Positions 32,919 to 42,512 of a stretch of 64,000 bases of DNA are shown here, one piece after another (the first letter of the stretch is position 1; every line of letters begins with the position of its first letter). Origin of the DNA: Cyanobacteria bacterium FACHB-471 (lineage in GTDB: Bacteria; Cyanobacteriota; Cyanobacteriia; Elainellales; Elainellaceae); contig JACJOC010000098.1 of assembly GCA_014695345.1 (NCBI GenBank), forward strand, positions 1-64,000, given 5' to 3'. The translations under genes were made by a program, and so were the position numbers. The notes beneath the pieces are model-generated. The model did not search any database, was not told where the DNA came from, and saw only the letters and a program-made list of their open reading frames with translations.

Positions 32919-33638
32919 TTAATAACCCTGGCTTAACAAGCTGCTGATTTCTGAATGGCAATGAGCGGTTAAATCTGCGACGACTGTTCTTGCCTGCTTT
33001 CCCTGATAACTTTGGCGCTGAGACGCTGTAATCCACAAAGGTCGTCCCACCAAAATATGTACCCGCTGGTAAACCACCATTGGGTGCCAACCGTCCTGGT
33101 CAAATAGCGGTTCGGATGGGTCAAACCAGCTCAAAAGCTTGAGTGGGACTGCAGAATTGATACTTTCCTCGTACGAGGCGATCGCCACTGGCAAAACCGC
33201 CAGTTCTTGAATTGGGGCACGTAAAGCTAAATGAGCAAAGCCACGATGAAACTCCCCTAACTTTTCTGCTGCTGTGACCTGAATCATCGGCTGTGCCCCT
33301 TCTGGAAACACACCTACAGCCTGTTTAGTTTGCAAAAGTCGGGTCGCCTGATCAAAAAACGCCTGTTGACGCTGTTGGGGTGCATCTAACGGAAAACAGC
33401 CCATTCGCGTCACCACCTCGCGCATTAAAGGTACTTGCCCCATGTAGTGATGACAGGCAAACCGAATCGGGCGATTAATCGCCGCCATCAGCAGGGGCGC
33501 ATCCATAAAGCTGCGATGATTGCTCACAACTAGAATCGCACTACTCTGCGGAACCTGATCTTGGTGATATGCAAACAGCCGGGTTCCTAAGACAGTAAGC
33601 AGTTGGCGGGAGATGAACAGAGGATCATGCAGCAACAT
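32919..33638 (-). CDS. PlsC-type lysophospholipid/neutral-lipid acyltransferase
   Basis: The 239-residue protein has the acyltransferase motif NHRSFMDAPLL (NHx4D) near residue 40, followed by the FPEGAQP motif near residue 115. The open frame begins at a TTG two codons before the preferred ATG (MLLHDPLFIS). The transfer of an acyl chain to glycerolipid or isoprenoid alcohol is likely. It is separated from the hydrolase gene by one base. Synechocystis Slr2103 is the known cyanobacterial acyltransferase of this group making acyl plastoquinols; orthology is not shown. Confidence 0.78.
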   Translation of the reverse strand: MLLHDPLFISRQLLTVLGTRLFAYHQDQVPQSSAILVVSNHRSFMDAPLLMAAINRPIRFACHHYMGQVPLMREVVTRMGCFPLDAPQQRQQAFFDQATRLLQTKQAVGVFPEGAQPMIQVTAAEKLGEFHRGFAHLALRAPIQELAVLPVAIASYEESINSAVPLKLLSWFDPSEPLFDQDGWHPMVVYQRVHILVGRPLWITASQRQSYQGKQARTVVADLTAHCHSEISSLLSQGY

Positions 33639-33644
33639 ACGCAA

Positions 33645-34218
33645 CCATCAAAACTATCCTGCTAACTCGTCGCTGGCGAAACATGGAATCAACTACCATG
33701 TCCACGAATTCAGTAGCTTGAGGAGGCTAAGACGGAGAAAAAAGCAACTTTGACTTTCAACCTCAACACAGAAGCACTAGAATTAGTACGAGCTTAATAT
33801 TAATTTACACTATCAAATTAACCTCTAGCCCTAGAGACCGATAGATTCTCAAGCTCTTGCTCTAGTCCTCTGGAATGATTTTCATCCGTTTTTAAATTGC
33901 TCATACCCTTCCACAACCTCTCGTCCTATTTTGAGCAATATTAGTCCTCGTTGACTCTAATTTGAGCAATATCTGAGCATCCGGTTACCGTGACTGAGTT
34001 AACTTAAGATTTTTTGCATTATTTTGAGTAAAGTTTACGCATAAAATGAGAATGTTTACACTCCAACTATCACATTGAATTACGTGCTACTCCTAGTGTC
34101 AGTTCAATGCGTCTAAGCTGGAAGAGCTAAGGTAAACATAAGCGATACAGCATCCGTGTACTAGTTTTCTTTGTTTAATAGCTGATGACGGCTTTTAGGA
34201 GTACGGTTTAAGATTTCC
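33645..34218. other. metG upstream region
   Basis: About 570 AT-rich bases between the divergent acyltransferase and metG. TTGAGCAATAT occurs twice, 31 bases apart (33931-33941, 33962-33972). I find no riboswitch, T-box or coding frame that I can support. The metG start is preceded by no strong Shine-Dalgarno. Confidence 0.45.
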
Positions 34219-35811
34219 ATGAGTTCTACCGCTACGGGCAATCATACTTTTTCAATAACTACACCGATTTACTATGTAAATGATGTACCTCACATTGGCA
34301 GTGCTTACACCACGATTGCAGCCGATGTGATTACTCGTTTTCATCGTCTTCAAGGAATTCCTGCCCTGATGATCACGGGTACGGATGAGCATGGACAAAA
34401 GATTCAACGTACTGCCGAAGCATTAGGGCGATCGCCCCAAGACCATTGCGACTTGATTGCAGGTAGCTTTCAAGACCTCTGGAAGCTGTTAAACATCCAG
34501 CCCGATCGATTTATTCGCACAACCTCACCCCGCCACGAGGCGATTGTGCGAGAGTTTTTTGATCGCGTCTGGCAGAATGGCGATATTTACATGGGACAGC
34601 AGCAGGGCTGGTATTGCGTTTCTTGTGAAGAATTCAAGGAAGAGCGAGATCTTTTAGAGGGGCACCGCTGTTCGATTCACACCAACAAGGAAGCGGAATG
34701 GCGCGATGAGCAGAATTATTTCTTCCGTCTATCTAAATATCAGGGTCCATTAGAGGCGCTTTACCAACAGCAGTCTGATTTCATTCAGCCTGAGAGTCGT
34801 CGCAATGAGGTGCTGAGCTTTGTAGAACGTGGTCTTCAGGATTTCTCAATTTCCCGAGTCAGCGTGGATTGGGGTTTCCCGGTGCCCGTTGACCCCAAGC
34901 ACACGATCTATGTCTGGTTTGATGCGCTGCTAGCCTACATTACGGCTCTGCTTGAGCCCGACGATGAGCCGACGCTAGACAACGCCTTGTCTCGCTGGTG
35001 GCCAATGAATCTGCACCTGATTGGCAAAGACATTTTGCGGTTTCATGCGGTTTACTGGCCGGCTATGTTAATGTCGGCAGGGGTATCTATCCCAAGACAA
35101 GTTTTTGGTCACGGTTTTTTGACCAAGGACGGGCAGAAGATGGGTAAAACGCTGGGAAACACGCTTGACCCGGTAGAGTTGACCAACCGTTATGGCTCCG
35201 ATGCCGTTCGATACTATTTCCTTAAGGAAATTGAATTTGGGCGGGATGGTGACTTCAACGAAACTCGATTTATCAATATCCTCAACGCTGATTTAGCCAA
35301 TGATCTGGGCAATCTGCTCAATCGCACTCTAAAGATGGCGCAGAAATATTGCGATCGCCGCGTTCCCAACGTTTCTGCTGAAGATATCTCTATCGAAGAC
35401 ATCCTCAAGTCGAAGGGTTTAGCTCTTGGTAATCAGGTCATTCAGGCGTATCAGTCTTTAGCATTTAGCCGTGCTTGCGACAGCATCCTAGCTCTAGTTC
35501 GAGCTAGCAACAAATACGTAGATGAGCAAGCCCCCTGGACGCTTTACAAAAAGGGGGATCAGGCTGCGGTCGAACGGGTGCTGTACAGCGTTTTAGAGTC
35601 CGTTAGGCTGGCGGCTTATTTGCTGTCGCCCATTATTCCTGACATCAGTACTGCAATCTACCAACAGCTCGGTTTTTCTGTTGACTTTAACAATCGGGAT
35701 ACAAATGCCCTTGTCCCGTTTACGATCCACACCGATTGGGGAACTCTACCAGCTAATCAGTTGCTCGGTGATCCCCAACCCATTTTTCAACGGCTTGAGC
35801 CTCCACTTTAG
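34219..35811 (+). CDS. metG: Methionyl-tRNA synthetase
   Basis: It charges tRNA-Met. The 530-residue class I synthetase has the HIGH-type motif HIGSAY near residue 21, the KMSKS loop as KMGKTLGN near residue 310, and DEHGQKI near residue 56. The connective peptide has a CVSCEEF...CSIH zinc knuckle near residues 133-155. The anticodon-binding domain follows; no C-terminal tRNA-binding domain is present (the protein ends at ~530, as in many cyanobacteria). A neighbouring labA-like gene follows after 110 bases. Confidence 0.95.
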   Translation: MSSTATGNHTFSITTPIYYVNDVPHIGSAYTTIAADVITRFHRLQGIPALMITGTDEHGQKIQRTAEALGRSPQDHCDLIAGSFQDLWKLLNIQPDRFIRTTSPRHEAIVREFFDRVWQNGDIYMGQQQGWYCVSCEEFKEERDLLEGHRCSIHTNKEAEWRDEQNYFFRLSKYQGPLEALYQQQSDFIQPESRRNEVLSFVERGLQDFSISRVSVDWGFPVPVDPKHTIYVWFDALLAYITALLEPDDEPTLDNALSRWWPMNLHLIGKDILRFHAVYWPAMLMSAGVSIPRQVFGHGFLTKDGQKMGKTLGNTLDPVELTNRYGSDAVRYYFLKEIEFGRDGDFNETRFINILNADLANDLGNLLNRTLKMAQKYCDRRVPNVSAEDISIEDILKSKGLALGNQVIQAYQSLAFSRACDSILALVRASNKYVDEQAPWTLYKKGDQAAVERVLYSVLESVRLAAYLLSPIIPDISTAIYQQLGFSVDFNNRDTNALVPFTIHTDWGTLPANQLLGDPQPIFQRLEPPL

Positions 35812-35921
35812 ATCCACTTTAGACCTGATTTCTGCTTTATATTAAGCGATCGCCCCTATCAGCCTAAATTCTTTCAGCTCTATAAACTATTCACTTTTTC
35901 ATAAAATGAGGTCTTAAAACC

Positions 35922-36527
35922 ATGTTTAATAATGTAGAAAATGACTCTGTTTTTACACCAGAGCAGGTATTAGAAAATCGCGGACGAGTAGCCATTTTCA
36001 TCGATGGCTCGAATTTGTTTTATGCCGCCCTACAGTTGGGAATTGAGATTGATTACACTAAGCTGCTTTGCCGTTTGACGGCTGGCTCTCGCCTGTTGCG
36101 CTCTTTCTTTTACACCGGAGTCGATCGCACCAATGAAAAGCAGCAGGGTTTTCTGCTATGGATGCGCCGTAATGGTTATCGAGTAATTTCCAAGGATTTA
36201 GTACAACTACCCGATGGTTCAAAGAAGGCAAATTTGGACGTTGAAATCGCAGTAGACATGATGGCATTGGTTGGCGCTTATGACACAGCCATTCTCGTCA
36301 GCGGCGACGGTGATCTTGCCTATGCAGTTGATGCAGTCAGCTATCGCGGAGTACGCGTCGAAGTTGTTAGTCTTCGCTCGATGACTAGCGACAGTTTGAT
36401 CAATGTTGCCGATCGCTACATCGATTTAGATAACATCAAAGAAGATATCCAGAAAACGCCCCGACAAAACTACACCTACCGTCCCCTCTCTAGCATCGGC
36501 ATTACAGACGACCAGACTGAAGGTTAA
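35922..36527 (+). CDS. NYN-domain protein, LabA-like
   Basis: A 201-residue PIN/NYN (DUF88) protein. Acidic sites expected for a nuclease are present: FIDGSNLFYAAL near residue 27, NLDVEIAVDMMAL near residue 107 and LVSGDGDLAYAVDAV near residue 128. The family includes LabA, which affects circadian output in Synechococcus through KaiC. Orthology is not demonstrated here. It ends four bases before lptC and is likely in an operon with it. Confidence 0.85.
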   Translation: MFNNVENDSVFTPEQVLENRGRVAIFIDGSNLFYAALQLGIEIDYTKLLCRLTAGSRLLRSFFYTGVDRTNEKQQGFLLWMRRNGYRVISKDLVQLPDGSKKANLDVEIAVDMMALVGAYDTAILVSGDGDLAYAVDAVSYRGVRVEVVSLRSMTSDSLINVADRYIDLDNIKEDIQKTPRQNYTYRPLSSIGITDDQTEG

Positions 36528-36531
36528 AAGA

Positions 36532-37689
36532 ATGCGTCTCAAACCATTGCCCTTGAGTCGGTCCGTAGCGTGGTCGCTTGTTGTTCTAATGCTGTTGGTC
36601 ACCCTTCCTGGATGCAGGAGGGGCAATCGGGCATCTGAACAACTCGCAGAAGACAGTTCTGCGGTGCAAAACCTGGAAAGTAACCTGACGTTTAACAACA
36701 TCACCCTAAACCAGGCAGACGACCAAGGGCAAACGCTCTGGAAGATTGAAGCGGATCAAGCGACTTACAGTCAGGATCAACAGGTTGCTAGAGTTGAAAA
36801 CCCTGAGGGAGAGCTATTTCAAGACGGTAAAGCCGTTTTCCAAATCCGTGCCCAGAGCGGAGAAGTGCAGCAAGATGGGGAAAAAGTTGTTCTAAACGGA
36901 CAAATTGTAGCCACAGATTTGCGGGATGGAATGGTGTTGCGGGGCAATCAGCTAGAGTGGCGTCCTGAGGAGGATCTGCTGGTTGTGCGAAACAATCTCA
37001 GTGCAACCCATCCTCAGCTTCGAGTTTCGGCGACAGAAGCGCGAGCCTACAGTCGGGATCGCCGAGTAGAGCTATTAGGCAAAGTGGTTGCGACTTCACG
37101 TGACCCAGCTTTGCGGCTCAATGCTGAGCATTTGACCTGGAGGCCACAAGACCAAAGGATTGTGAGCGATCGCCGCATTCAGGTTGAGCGTCTGAATGGC
37201 AATCGAGTAACGGATCGAGCAAACGCCGATCGAGCAGAAGTCAATCTCAAGACCAAAGTTGCTACCCTCAGGCAAAGAGCGAACCTGGCTCTGCAAGACC
37301 CTCCAGTGGTAGTCACCAGCAACCTACTGGTGTGGAATCTGCAGAACGAGACTCTAGTTTCCACCCAACCTGTCACAGTGCAGCAGCGTCAACAGCAAAT
37401 CACTCTGACGGCTGACCAGGGACGCATGGACATCAACCGCAAAATCGTTTACCTGAATCGCAACGTCACAGCAGTCAGCCAGCGCAACCAGTCAGAACTG
37501 GATTCAGATAGCTTGACGTGGAATATGAACAACCAACAGGTTGTCGCTGAAGGGAACGTAACCTACAACCAGTCTAATCCGCCGCTGAATTTGCGAGGTC
37601 CTAGAGCCGTTGGTAGGCTTCAGGACCGAACAGTTGTTGTGAGCGGTGGGCGAGTCGTTACAGAGATTATTCCTGGAAGTATTAATTGA
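36532..37689 (+). CDS. lptC: LPS-transport protein LptC, cyanobacterial long form
   Basis: A 385-residue periplasmic lipopolysaccharide-export protein. The lipobox is VTLPGC (Cys near residue 22), so it is probably lipidated at the inner membrane. The beta-jellyroll repeats (LTFNNITLNQADDQGQTLWK ... and DADQATYSQDQ) recur through the whole length, giving the LptA/LptC-like twisted fold. It is twice as long as the Escherichia protein (about 190 residues), which is typical of cyanobacteria. The labA-like gene is four bases upstream. It converges with tsaB. Confidence 0.85.
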   Translation: MRLKPLPLSRSVAWSLVVLMLLVTLPGCRRGNRASEQLAEDSSAVQNLESNLTFNNITLNQADDQGQTLWKIEADQATYSQDQQVARVENPEGELFQDGKAVFQIRAQSGEVQQDGEKVVLNGQIVATDLRDGMVLRGNQLEWRPEEDLLVVRNNLSATHPQLRVSATEARAYSRDRRVELLGKVVATSRDPALRLNAEHLTWRPQDQRIVSDRRIQVERLNGNRVTDRANADRAEVNLKTKVATLRQRANLALQDPPVVVTSNLLVWNLQNETLVSTQPVTVQQRQQQITLTADQGRMDINRKIVYLNRNVTAVSQRNQSELDSDSLTWNMNNQQVVAEGNVTYNQSNPPLNLRGPRAVGRLQDRTVVVSGGRVVTEIIPGSIN

Positions 37690-37698
37690 GTTAGCTCA

Positions 37699-38376
37699 TT
37701 AAGCAGAAACAGGATGCTGTCCATAAAATGGTAAGACGGTTGACCAGTCAGGGCGCAATTCTTGTTGCCAGCCAAGGTGAGCTAACTCCAGCAAACTCGT
37801 AGCAGTCATTCCTAAACCGCCTTCAGCTTGAATCAAGCGATAGGGACGTGTCCAGGTCGGTAACATCTGCTGCCATTTTTCCTCCGCCATAACGGTATCT
37901 GGCAGAAGCTCAACTAGTCCTGCATCACTAATGCCATAGATGGCAACAAACAGCTCTCCTCGCTGGGCAAGCATTTGTACGGCTACATCAGTCCTACTAG
38001 CTTGATCAATCAAAGCAGTAGAACTAGCTTCAACGCTGGCAGGGTTTAAACCAATCGTTTGCGATCGCCCATGCCACGCTACTGCTGCCAGAGATGAAAT
38101 ACCGAAGAGCGGAAGATTAAGCTGCTGTGCCAAAGTTCGAGCGGCAACGACACCAATTCGCGTTCCAGTGAAGCCGCCTGGACCTTTAGCAACAGCAATG
38201 TACTGTAGATCTGCCCAGGTTTGAGGTTGCATAAAGTCGATCAAATATTGATGTAGGTGACTGGAGAGCGATCGCCCCAAATCCCAATGCTGCGATCGCC
38301 CTTCTCCAGCAAAGTTGCTTAACGCCAACCCTAAATCAGAACTACTAGTATGAATCGCCAATCCATAGCTGCTCAA
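37699..38376 (-). CDS. tsaB: tRNA threonylcarbamoyladenosine-synthesis protein TsaB
   Basis: TsaB supports formation of t6A37 in ANN-decoding tRNAs, with TsaD and TsaE. The 225-residue protein has the family's ASKHA fold: MSSYGLAIHTSSSDLGLAL at the start and YIAVAKGPGGFTGTRIGVVAARTLAQQL near residue 62. It lacks the metal-binding His pair of TsaD, as expected. The stop is nine bases from lptC (convergent). The N-terminus is 72 bases from the kinase gene, both on minus. Confidence 0.88.
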   Translation of the reverse strand: MSSYGLAIHTSSSDLGLALSNFAGEGRSQHWDLGRSLSSHLHQYLIDFMQPQTWADLQYIAVAKGPGGFTGTRIGVVAARTLAQQLNLPLFGISSLAAVAWHGRSQTIGLNPASVEASSTALIDQASRTDVAVQMLAQRGELFVAIYGISDAGLVELLPDTVMAEEKWQQMLPTWTRPYRLIQAEGGLGMTATSLLELAHLGWQQELRPDWSTVLPFYGQHPVSA

Positions 38377-38447
38377 CTGTTATTGCTCCCTTTCATGCTT
38401 AAACGGTAAGTGATAAATCAGAAGGAATTCTTCACCCCTCATCCTGC

Positions 38448-40355
38448 TTACCTATCCTCCTGCCAAATCTTTATTTTCCGATCCCAGCCGCCGCTGGCAA
38501 ACATTCTTCCGTCCGAGCTAAAGGCGATCGCCGTTACGTTTCCAGTATGTCCCTCAAGGTCACATAACCGTTTCCCAGTTTCAAGCCGCCAAATTCTTAC
38601 CTTTTTGCCACTGCCACTAACGAGCCTTGCCCCATCAGGGCTAAACGCAATAGAGCGGATACCTGCGCCACCAGAAGCTTCTTTAGAAAATGTATTGAGA
38701 ACCCCTCCTGTACCCAAGTCCCAAAGTTTAATCGTATCTGCATAACAGGCGGCAAGCGTTCTCCCATCCGGGTTAAAGGCAAGGGCATAAACAATTTCTA
38801 AAACTCCTTTTAGCGTAAGCAGCAATTCCCCCGTATCGACCTGCCACAGGTTAACCACACAATCATATCCAGCACTGGCAAGAATTTTTCCATCTGGACT
38901 AAAGGCGATCGCTTTCACTCCATTAACCCAACCTACATGTCCTCTCAACGTGCGGATTTCCTTCCCTGTACGAAGATCCCAGAGTTTAATTGTGCAATCA
39001 TCGCTACCACTAGCCAAGATTTGCCCATCAGGATGAATTGCAACAGTAGTTATAGCTCTGGAATGTCCAGCAAAAGTACGAATCTTAGGGCCAGTTTTCA
39101 AATCCCACTGCTTAATTGTGTGGTCATAGCTACCGCTAATCAAAAACTGCCCATTTGGGCTGAAGGTTACAGCGCTTACAAAATCCAGATGTCCAGGCAA
39201 TGTCAGTTTTGCTTGCCCAAGTTGGGGATTCCACAGCCTCACATTTCTGTCCTGACCCACACTAGCTAACGTTTGCCCATCAGGACTAAAAGTCAGCGCC
39301 AGAATTGGCGTGAAAACGCTCCACTGCCCCTGCACTGTGCGGGTACACTGCCAAGTGGATGCGACAGGCGAGGTTTGCTCAACCTGATGCAAGGGTGTAA
39401 CGATGGAAACAGCTCGCGATCTTTGTATCGTTTTTGCCTGTTCCACTAACTCAAGTGAAGATACCGACGGTGAAGACTCAGCAGCGTACAAATCCTGAAG
39501 AATCTGATCGGGGGTCTGATAGCGCCTATTGGTTGCCCGTTCTAGCATTTTGTCGAGAATTTGGCCGAGGCGATCGCTCACTGGGTAACTCAAATAATCT
39601 CGCCAAATCCAAGCATCATCTCCGACACTCAGCAAATCAAACAAGTGCATTCCGGTCAGCAGGTGCACACACACAACCCCCAAGCTGTAAAGATCGCTTG
39701 AATATCCGGCTTTGCCAACCGTCTGCTCTGGTGACGCATATCCGGCACTGCCAATCATGGTGCCAGTTCTAGCCAGGGCAGTTTCTGAGGCGCGTTTAGC
39801 GGCACCAAAATCAACCAGCACCAATTGCTGATCGACCCTACGCCGAATCATATTTTCAGGTTTAATGTCTCGATGAATGACCTGATGATTGTGGACAAAC
39901 TTCAGTACAGGCAGAATCGCAATCAAAAGCTGGCGAATCTGAGCTTGATCAAAGCAGCCTACTTCCAACAACTCTTCGGACAAATTGCGTCCATCTACAA
40001 ATTCTTGAACCAGATATTGAGATTGCTCCTGTTCAAAGTAAGCAATCAGCGCTGGAATTTGAGCATGTTTGCCCAACTCATCCAAGCGGCAAGCCTCTTG
40101 ACGAAATAACTCCGCCGCCTTGTCACTATCGCGCAGGTGGGGCGTTTGTGGAAAAAACTGCTTAATTACATAGCGCTGATCCGTTGGGTCTTGCTCGTCT
40201 GTGACTAAAAAAGTTCTGCCAAAGCCGCCCTGCCCAATGGGTTCCAATGCCCGGTAGCGATCGCCCACTAGCAGTTTTGAGCCACAACTCTGACAATACT
40301 TCGCCTCAGTAGGGCTATAAGGCTTTTGACAAGCAGGATTGAAACAGTAACTCAT
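38448..40355 (-). CDS. Zinc-ribbon Ser/Thr protein kinase with WD40 propeller
   Basis: About 635 residues from MSYCFNPACQKPYSP; a longer ATG-start frame of 663 residues is possible but its leader is not family-like. N-terminal CFNPAC...CQSCG zinc ribbon (~4-28). Kinase domain ~35-290: GQGGFGRTFLV, VIKQFF, HRDIKPENMI and DFGAAKRA near 180, then GTMIGSAGYASPEQ. After a linker, seven WD40 units (each ...SPDG..LAS...D..IKLW-like) make one propeller. Typical cyanobacterial signalling kinase; targets unknown. Confidence 0.88.
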   Translation of the reverse strand: MSYCFNPACQKPYSPTEAKYCQSCGSKLLVGDRYRALEPIGQGGFGRTFLVTDEQDPTDQRYVIKQFFPQTPHLRDSDKAAELFRQEACRLDELGKHAQIPALIAYFEQEQSQYLVQEFVDGRNLSEELLEVGCFDQAQIRQLLIAILPVLKFVHNHQVIHRDIKPENMIRRRVDQQLVLVDFGAAKRASETALARTGTMIGSAGYASPEQTVGKAGYSSDLYSLGVVCVHLLTGMHLFDLLSVGDDAWIWRDYLSYPVSDRLGQILDKMLERATNRRYQTPDQILQDLYAAESSPSVSSLELVEQAKTIQRSRAVSIVTPLHQVEQTSPVASTWQCTRTVQGQWSVFTPILALTFSPDGQTLASVGQDRNVRLWNPQLGQAKLTLPGHLDFVSAVTFSPNGQFLISGSYDHTIKQWDLKTGPKIRTFAGHSRAITTVAIHPDGQILASGSDDCTIKLWDLRTGKEIRTLRGHVGWVNGVKAIAFSPDGKILASAGYDCVVNLWQVDTGELLLTLKGVLEIVYALAFNPDGRTLAACYADTIKLWDLGTGGVLNTFSKEASGGAGIRSIAFSPDGARLVSGSGKKVRIWRLETGKRLCDLEGHTGNVTAIAFSSDGRMFASGGWDRKIKIWQEDR

Positions 40356-40616
40356 GCGAAAGAGTGGCAACGAGAGCGGTGTAGGCAAAAAACCACCTAC
40401 TTTGATCATGAACAACTTTCCTAACTTGTGCAGTTCCATCTCCGTCTAAATACTGCAAGTCCTACAAAACCGTCCAAAGACTGCGTATTTCCTGCATTTC
40501 AAAGTCAAAGTCACTTTTGTTAGCTTACTTTCTGAACCAGGCTGAAAGCTGCTTTAAAACCTTTCAGTCTGACACCAAGCCAAGCTTCGCTCACCAGAAT
40601 CTGGAGTTCTAATCTT

Positions 40617-41129
40617 ATGGTTTCAGCAAACGGCCAGGGTGCGGCATGTAGCACCGATATCTTGGAGCGATCGCTACCCGTCAAAGACCTACATGGCAAC
40701 GCGCTTTATTTCCCATCCTCCATCCTAGAGTCACCTCAGAAGCTAGTGATCGTTGATTCCAGTATTGAGAACCACCGCACCTGGATGAAGCAGACTGAAA
40801 TCAAAACCAAGAAGTTTTTGCTCAATCCCGACTCAGATGGAGTTGAGCAAATTACCCAAATCCTTGACCGACATTCTGAAATCTTTGGACTTCACATCAT
40901 TTCTAGCGGAACGTCCAACCACCTCTGTCTAGGCAGTACCAAACTCGGACTCCACAACCTCGATCGCTACGCTTGGGATTTACAAGACTGGTGCAGTTCC
41001 TTTTCTGCCACAGGTAGCGGAAAGATTGTTCTTTACGGCTGTACTGTTGTAGCTGAAAGTCATGGCTTTGAGTTTGTACACCGCTTCAGTCAACTTACAG
41101 GTGTAGATGTCATCGCTTCTAGTACCTAG
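40617..41129 (+). CDS. DUF4347-domain protein, probably truncated
   Basis: A 170-residue protein with the DUF4347 domain: LVIVDSSIENHRTWM near residue 42, QILDRHSEIFGLHIISSG near residue 83, LGSTKLGLHNLDRYA, GKIVLYGCTVVAE near residue 142 and FSQLTGVDVIASST at the very end. In the usual family (giant cell-surface proteins) the domain continues past the VAAS... segment; here a stop follows at once. So this is either a stand-alone form or a decayed fragment of a giant surface gene. The region downstream shows no continuation that I can read. Confidence 0.75.
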   Translation: MVSANGQGAACSTDILERSLPVKDLHGNALYFPSSILESPQKLVIVDSSIENHRTWMKQTEIKTKKFLLNPDSDGVEQITQILDRHSEIFGLHIISSGTSNHLCLGSTKLGLHNLDRYAWDLQDWCSSFSATGSGKIVLYGCTVVAESHGFEFVHRFSQLTGVDVIASST

Positions 41130-41266
41130 TTCACAACTTTGCCTTTGAGCTTCATGATCCCTTGATAATCAGGGTTTTCTTGCTTTTGAGGGATAAAAAC
41201 TGAAGATTATCGGGCATTCTGCAAATAGTTCTGGTGGAAGTACGACCTTAATAGTGCAACCTCATC

Positions 41267-41455
41267 ATGTGCGACATTCCTGATTGCATTAGCCCAAGAG
41301 ATCTGTTTTGGCTGTGGTATAACCGGGCAACGTTACGCCAGAAGAAGAACGCACGTCAACTTTTCAAGCGGTTTGTTACAGCCGCAGAAACTGAACGGGT
41401 GCTTCAGGTAATGTTGCAGCTTGAAAGCTTGTCCGATAATTCCCCTCACCTATAG
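41267..41455 (+). CDS. Possible 62-residue protein
   Basis: A complete ATG frame encoding 62 residues with aromatic/basic content (SPRDLFWLWYNRATLRQKK... region) and a leucine-rich C-terminal helix (TERVLQVMLQLESL). No known family. It lies between a DUF4347 gene and an ABC-importer operon on the same strand. Could be spurious, but composition is helix-like. Confidence 0.35.
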   Translation: MCDIPDCISPRDLFWLWYNRATLRQKKNARQLFKRFVTAAETERVLQVMLQLESLSDNSPHL

Positions 41456-41597
41456 TCTGGCTGACATACAGTTTGCGTGACCCACATTCTGTCTGCCTTC
41501 CTGTTTGCTCCCCTCCCGGTGCATCCTATTCTGGTAGATTTAGCGATACCATCAACTCTTGGTTTATTTCTGCTAAAGAAACAAGATTGGTGCGCTA

Positions 41598-42512
41598 ATG
41601 AAAAGAACATTGCTGTCTGCTCTGCTGGTGCTGATGCTGCCCTTGGCTGCTTGTTCACCTGGTTCAGAGACAGCTTCATCGCCACAGGATTCTGTTGCCC
41701 AACCCTTTGTCACAGGTGCAATTCCTGACCAAGATCCAGAAAAGCTCCAGCGACTTTACAGCAAGCTGGCAGATTATCTGGAGGCAGAGTTGGGAGTACC
41801 TGTCGAATATCAGCCCGTCACGGACTACACAGCAGCGGTCACGGCTTTTCGAGTAGGTGACTTAGACATGGTCTGGTTTGGCGGATTAACTGGGGTGCAG
41901 GCTCGGTTGCAGGTTGAGGGATCGGAGGCGATCGCCCAGCGTGACATTGATGCTGACTTTCACAGTGTCTTCATCGCCAACAAAAATACTGGCATTGCTC
42001 CACTCAATGACCTGAATGAATTGACCAACCTCAAAGGGCGAACGTTTACCTTTGGCAGTGAGTCTTCTACGTCGGGTCGGCTGATGCCGCAATACTTCCT
42101 GGAACAAGCAGGTGTGAGCCTGGAAGATTTCCGTGGAGAAGTTGGCTTTTCACAATCACACGATGCCACAATCCAGCTTGTGGAAGCTGGCACGTATGAA
42201 GTTGGTGTGCTTAATGAGCAAGTCTGGAAGAGCCGGGTTGAGGCAGGCGATATTGATTTGAGTAAGGTGGATGTGATCTGGCGATCGCCCGCATACTTTG
42301 ACTACCACTGGGTGATCAACCCTCAAGTCAAAGAGCGTTACGGGGAAGACTTTGTCGAGCAGGTGCAGGCAGCACTGCTGAAGCTTGACCCCAATGTGCC
42401 GGAGCAAAAGGAAATTTTAGAGTTGTTTGGGGCAAATCAGTTTATCGAAACGGAGAATTCCAACTATCAGCAGATTGAGGACGTTGGGCGGGCGATCGGC
42501 AAGATTCAATGA
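41598..42512 (+). CDS. PhnD-like ABC transporter substrate-binding lipoprotein
   Basis: A 304-residue protein starting with a lipoprotein signal (KRTLLSALLVLMLPLAACS, Cys near residue 19). The mature part is a type II binding protein of the phosphonate/phosphite (PhnD) family, with AIPDQDPEKLQRLYSKLADYL near residue 40 and TFTFGSESSTSGRLMPQYF near residue 150. Relatives in cyanobacteria are annotated as phosphonate or putative selenate binding proteins; the substrate cannot be chosen from sequence. Its stop overlaps the ATPase ATG (ATGA). Confidence 0.85.
   Translation: MKRTLLSALLVLMLPLAACSPGSETASSPQDSVAQPFVTGAIPDQDPEKLQRLYSKLADYLEAELGVPVEYQPVTDYTAAVTAFRVGDLDMVWFGGLTGVQARLQVEGSEAIAQRDIDADFHSVFIANKNTGIAPLNDLNELTNLKGRTFTFGSESSTSGRLMPQYFLEQAGVSLEDFRGEVGFSQSHDATIQLVEAGTYEVGVLNEQVWKSRVEAGDIDLSKVDVIWRSPAYFDYHWVINPQVKERYGEDFVEQVQAALLKLDPNVPEQKEILELFGANQFIETENSNYQQIEDVGRAIGKIQ

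Noticed and set aside
33645-34218. Riboswitch or T-box before metG
   Set aside because: No conserved stems or specifier loop are visible; only a pair of 11-base repeats.
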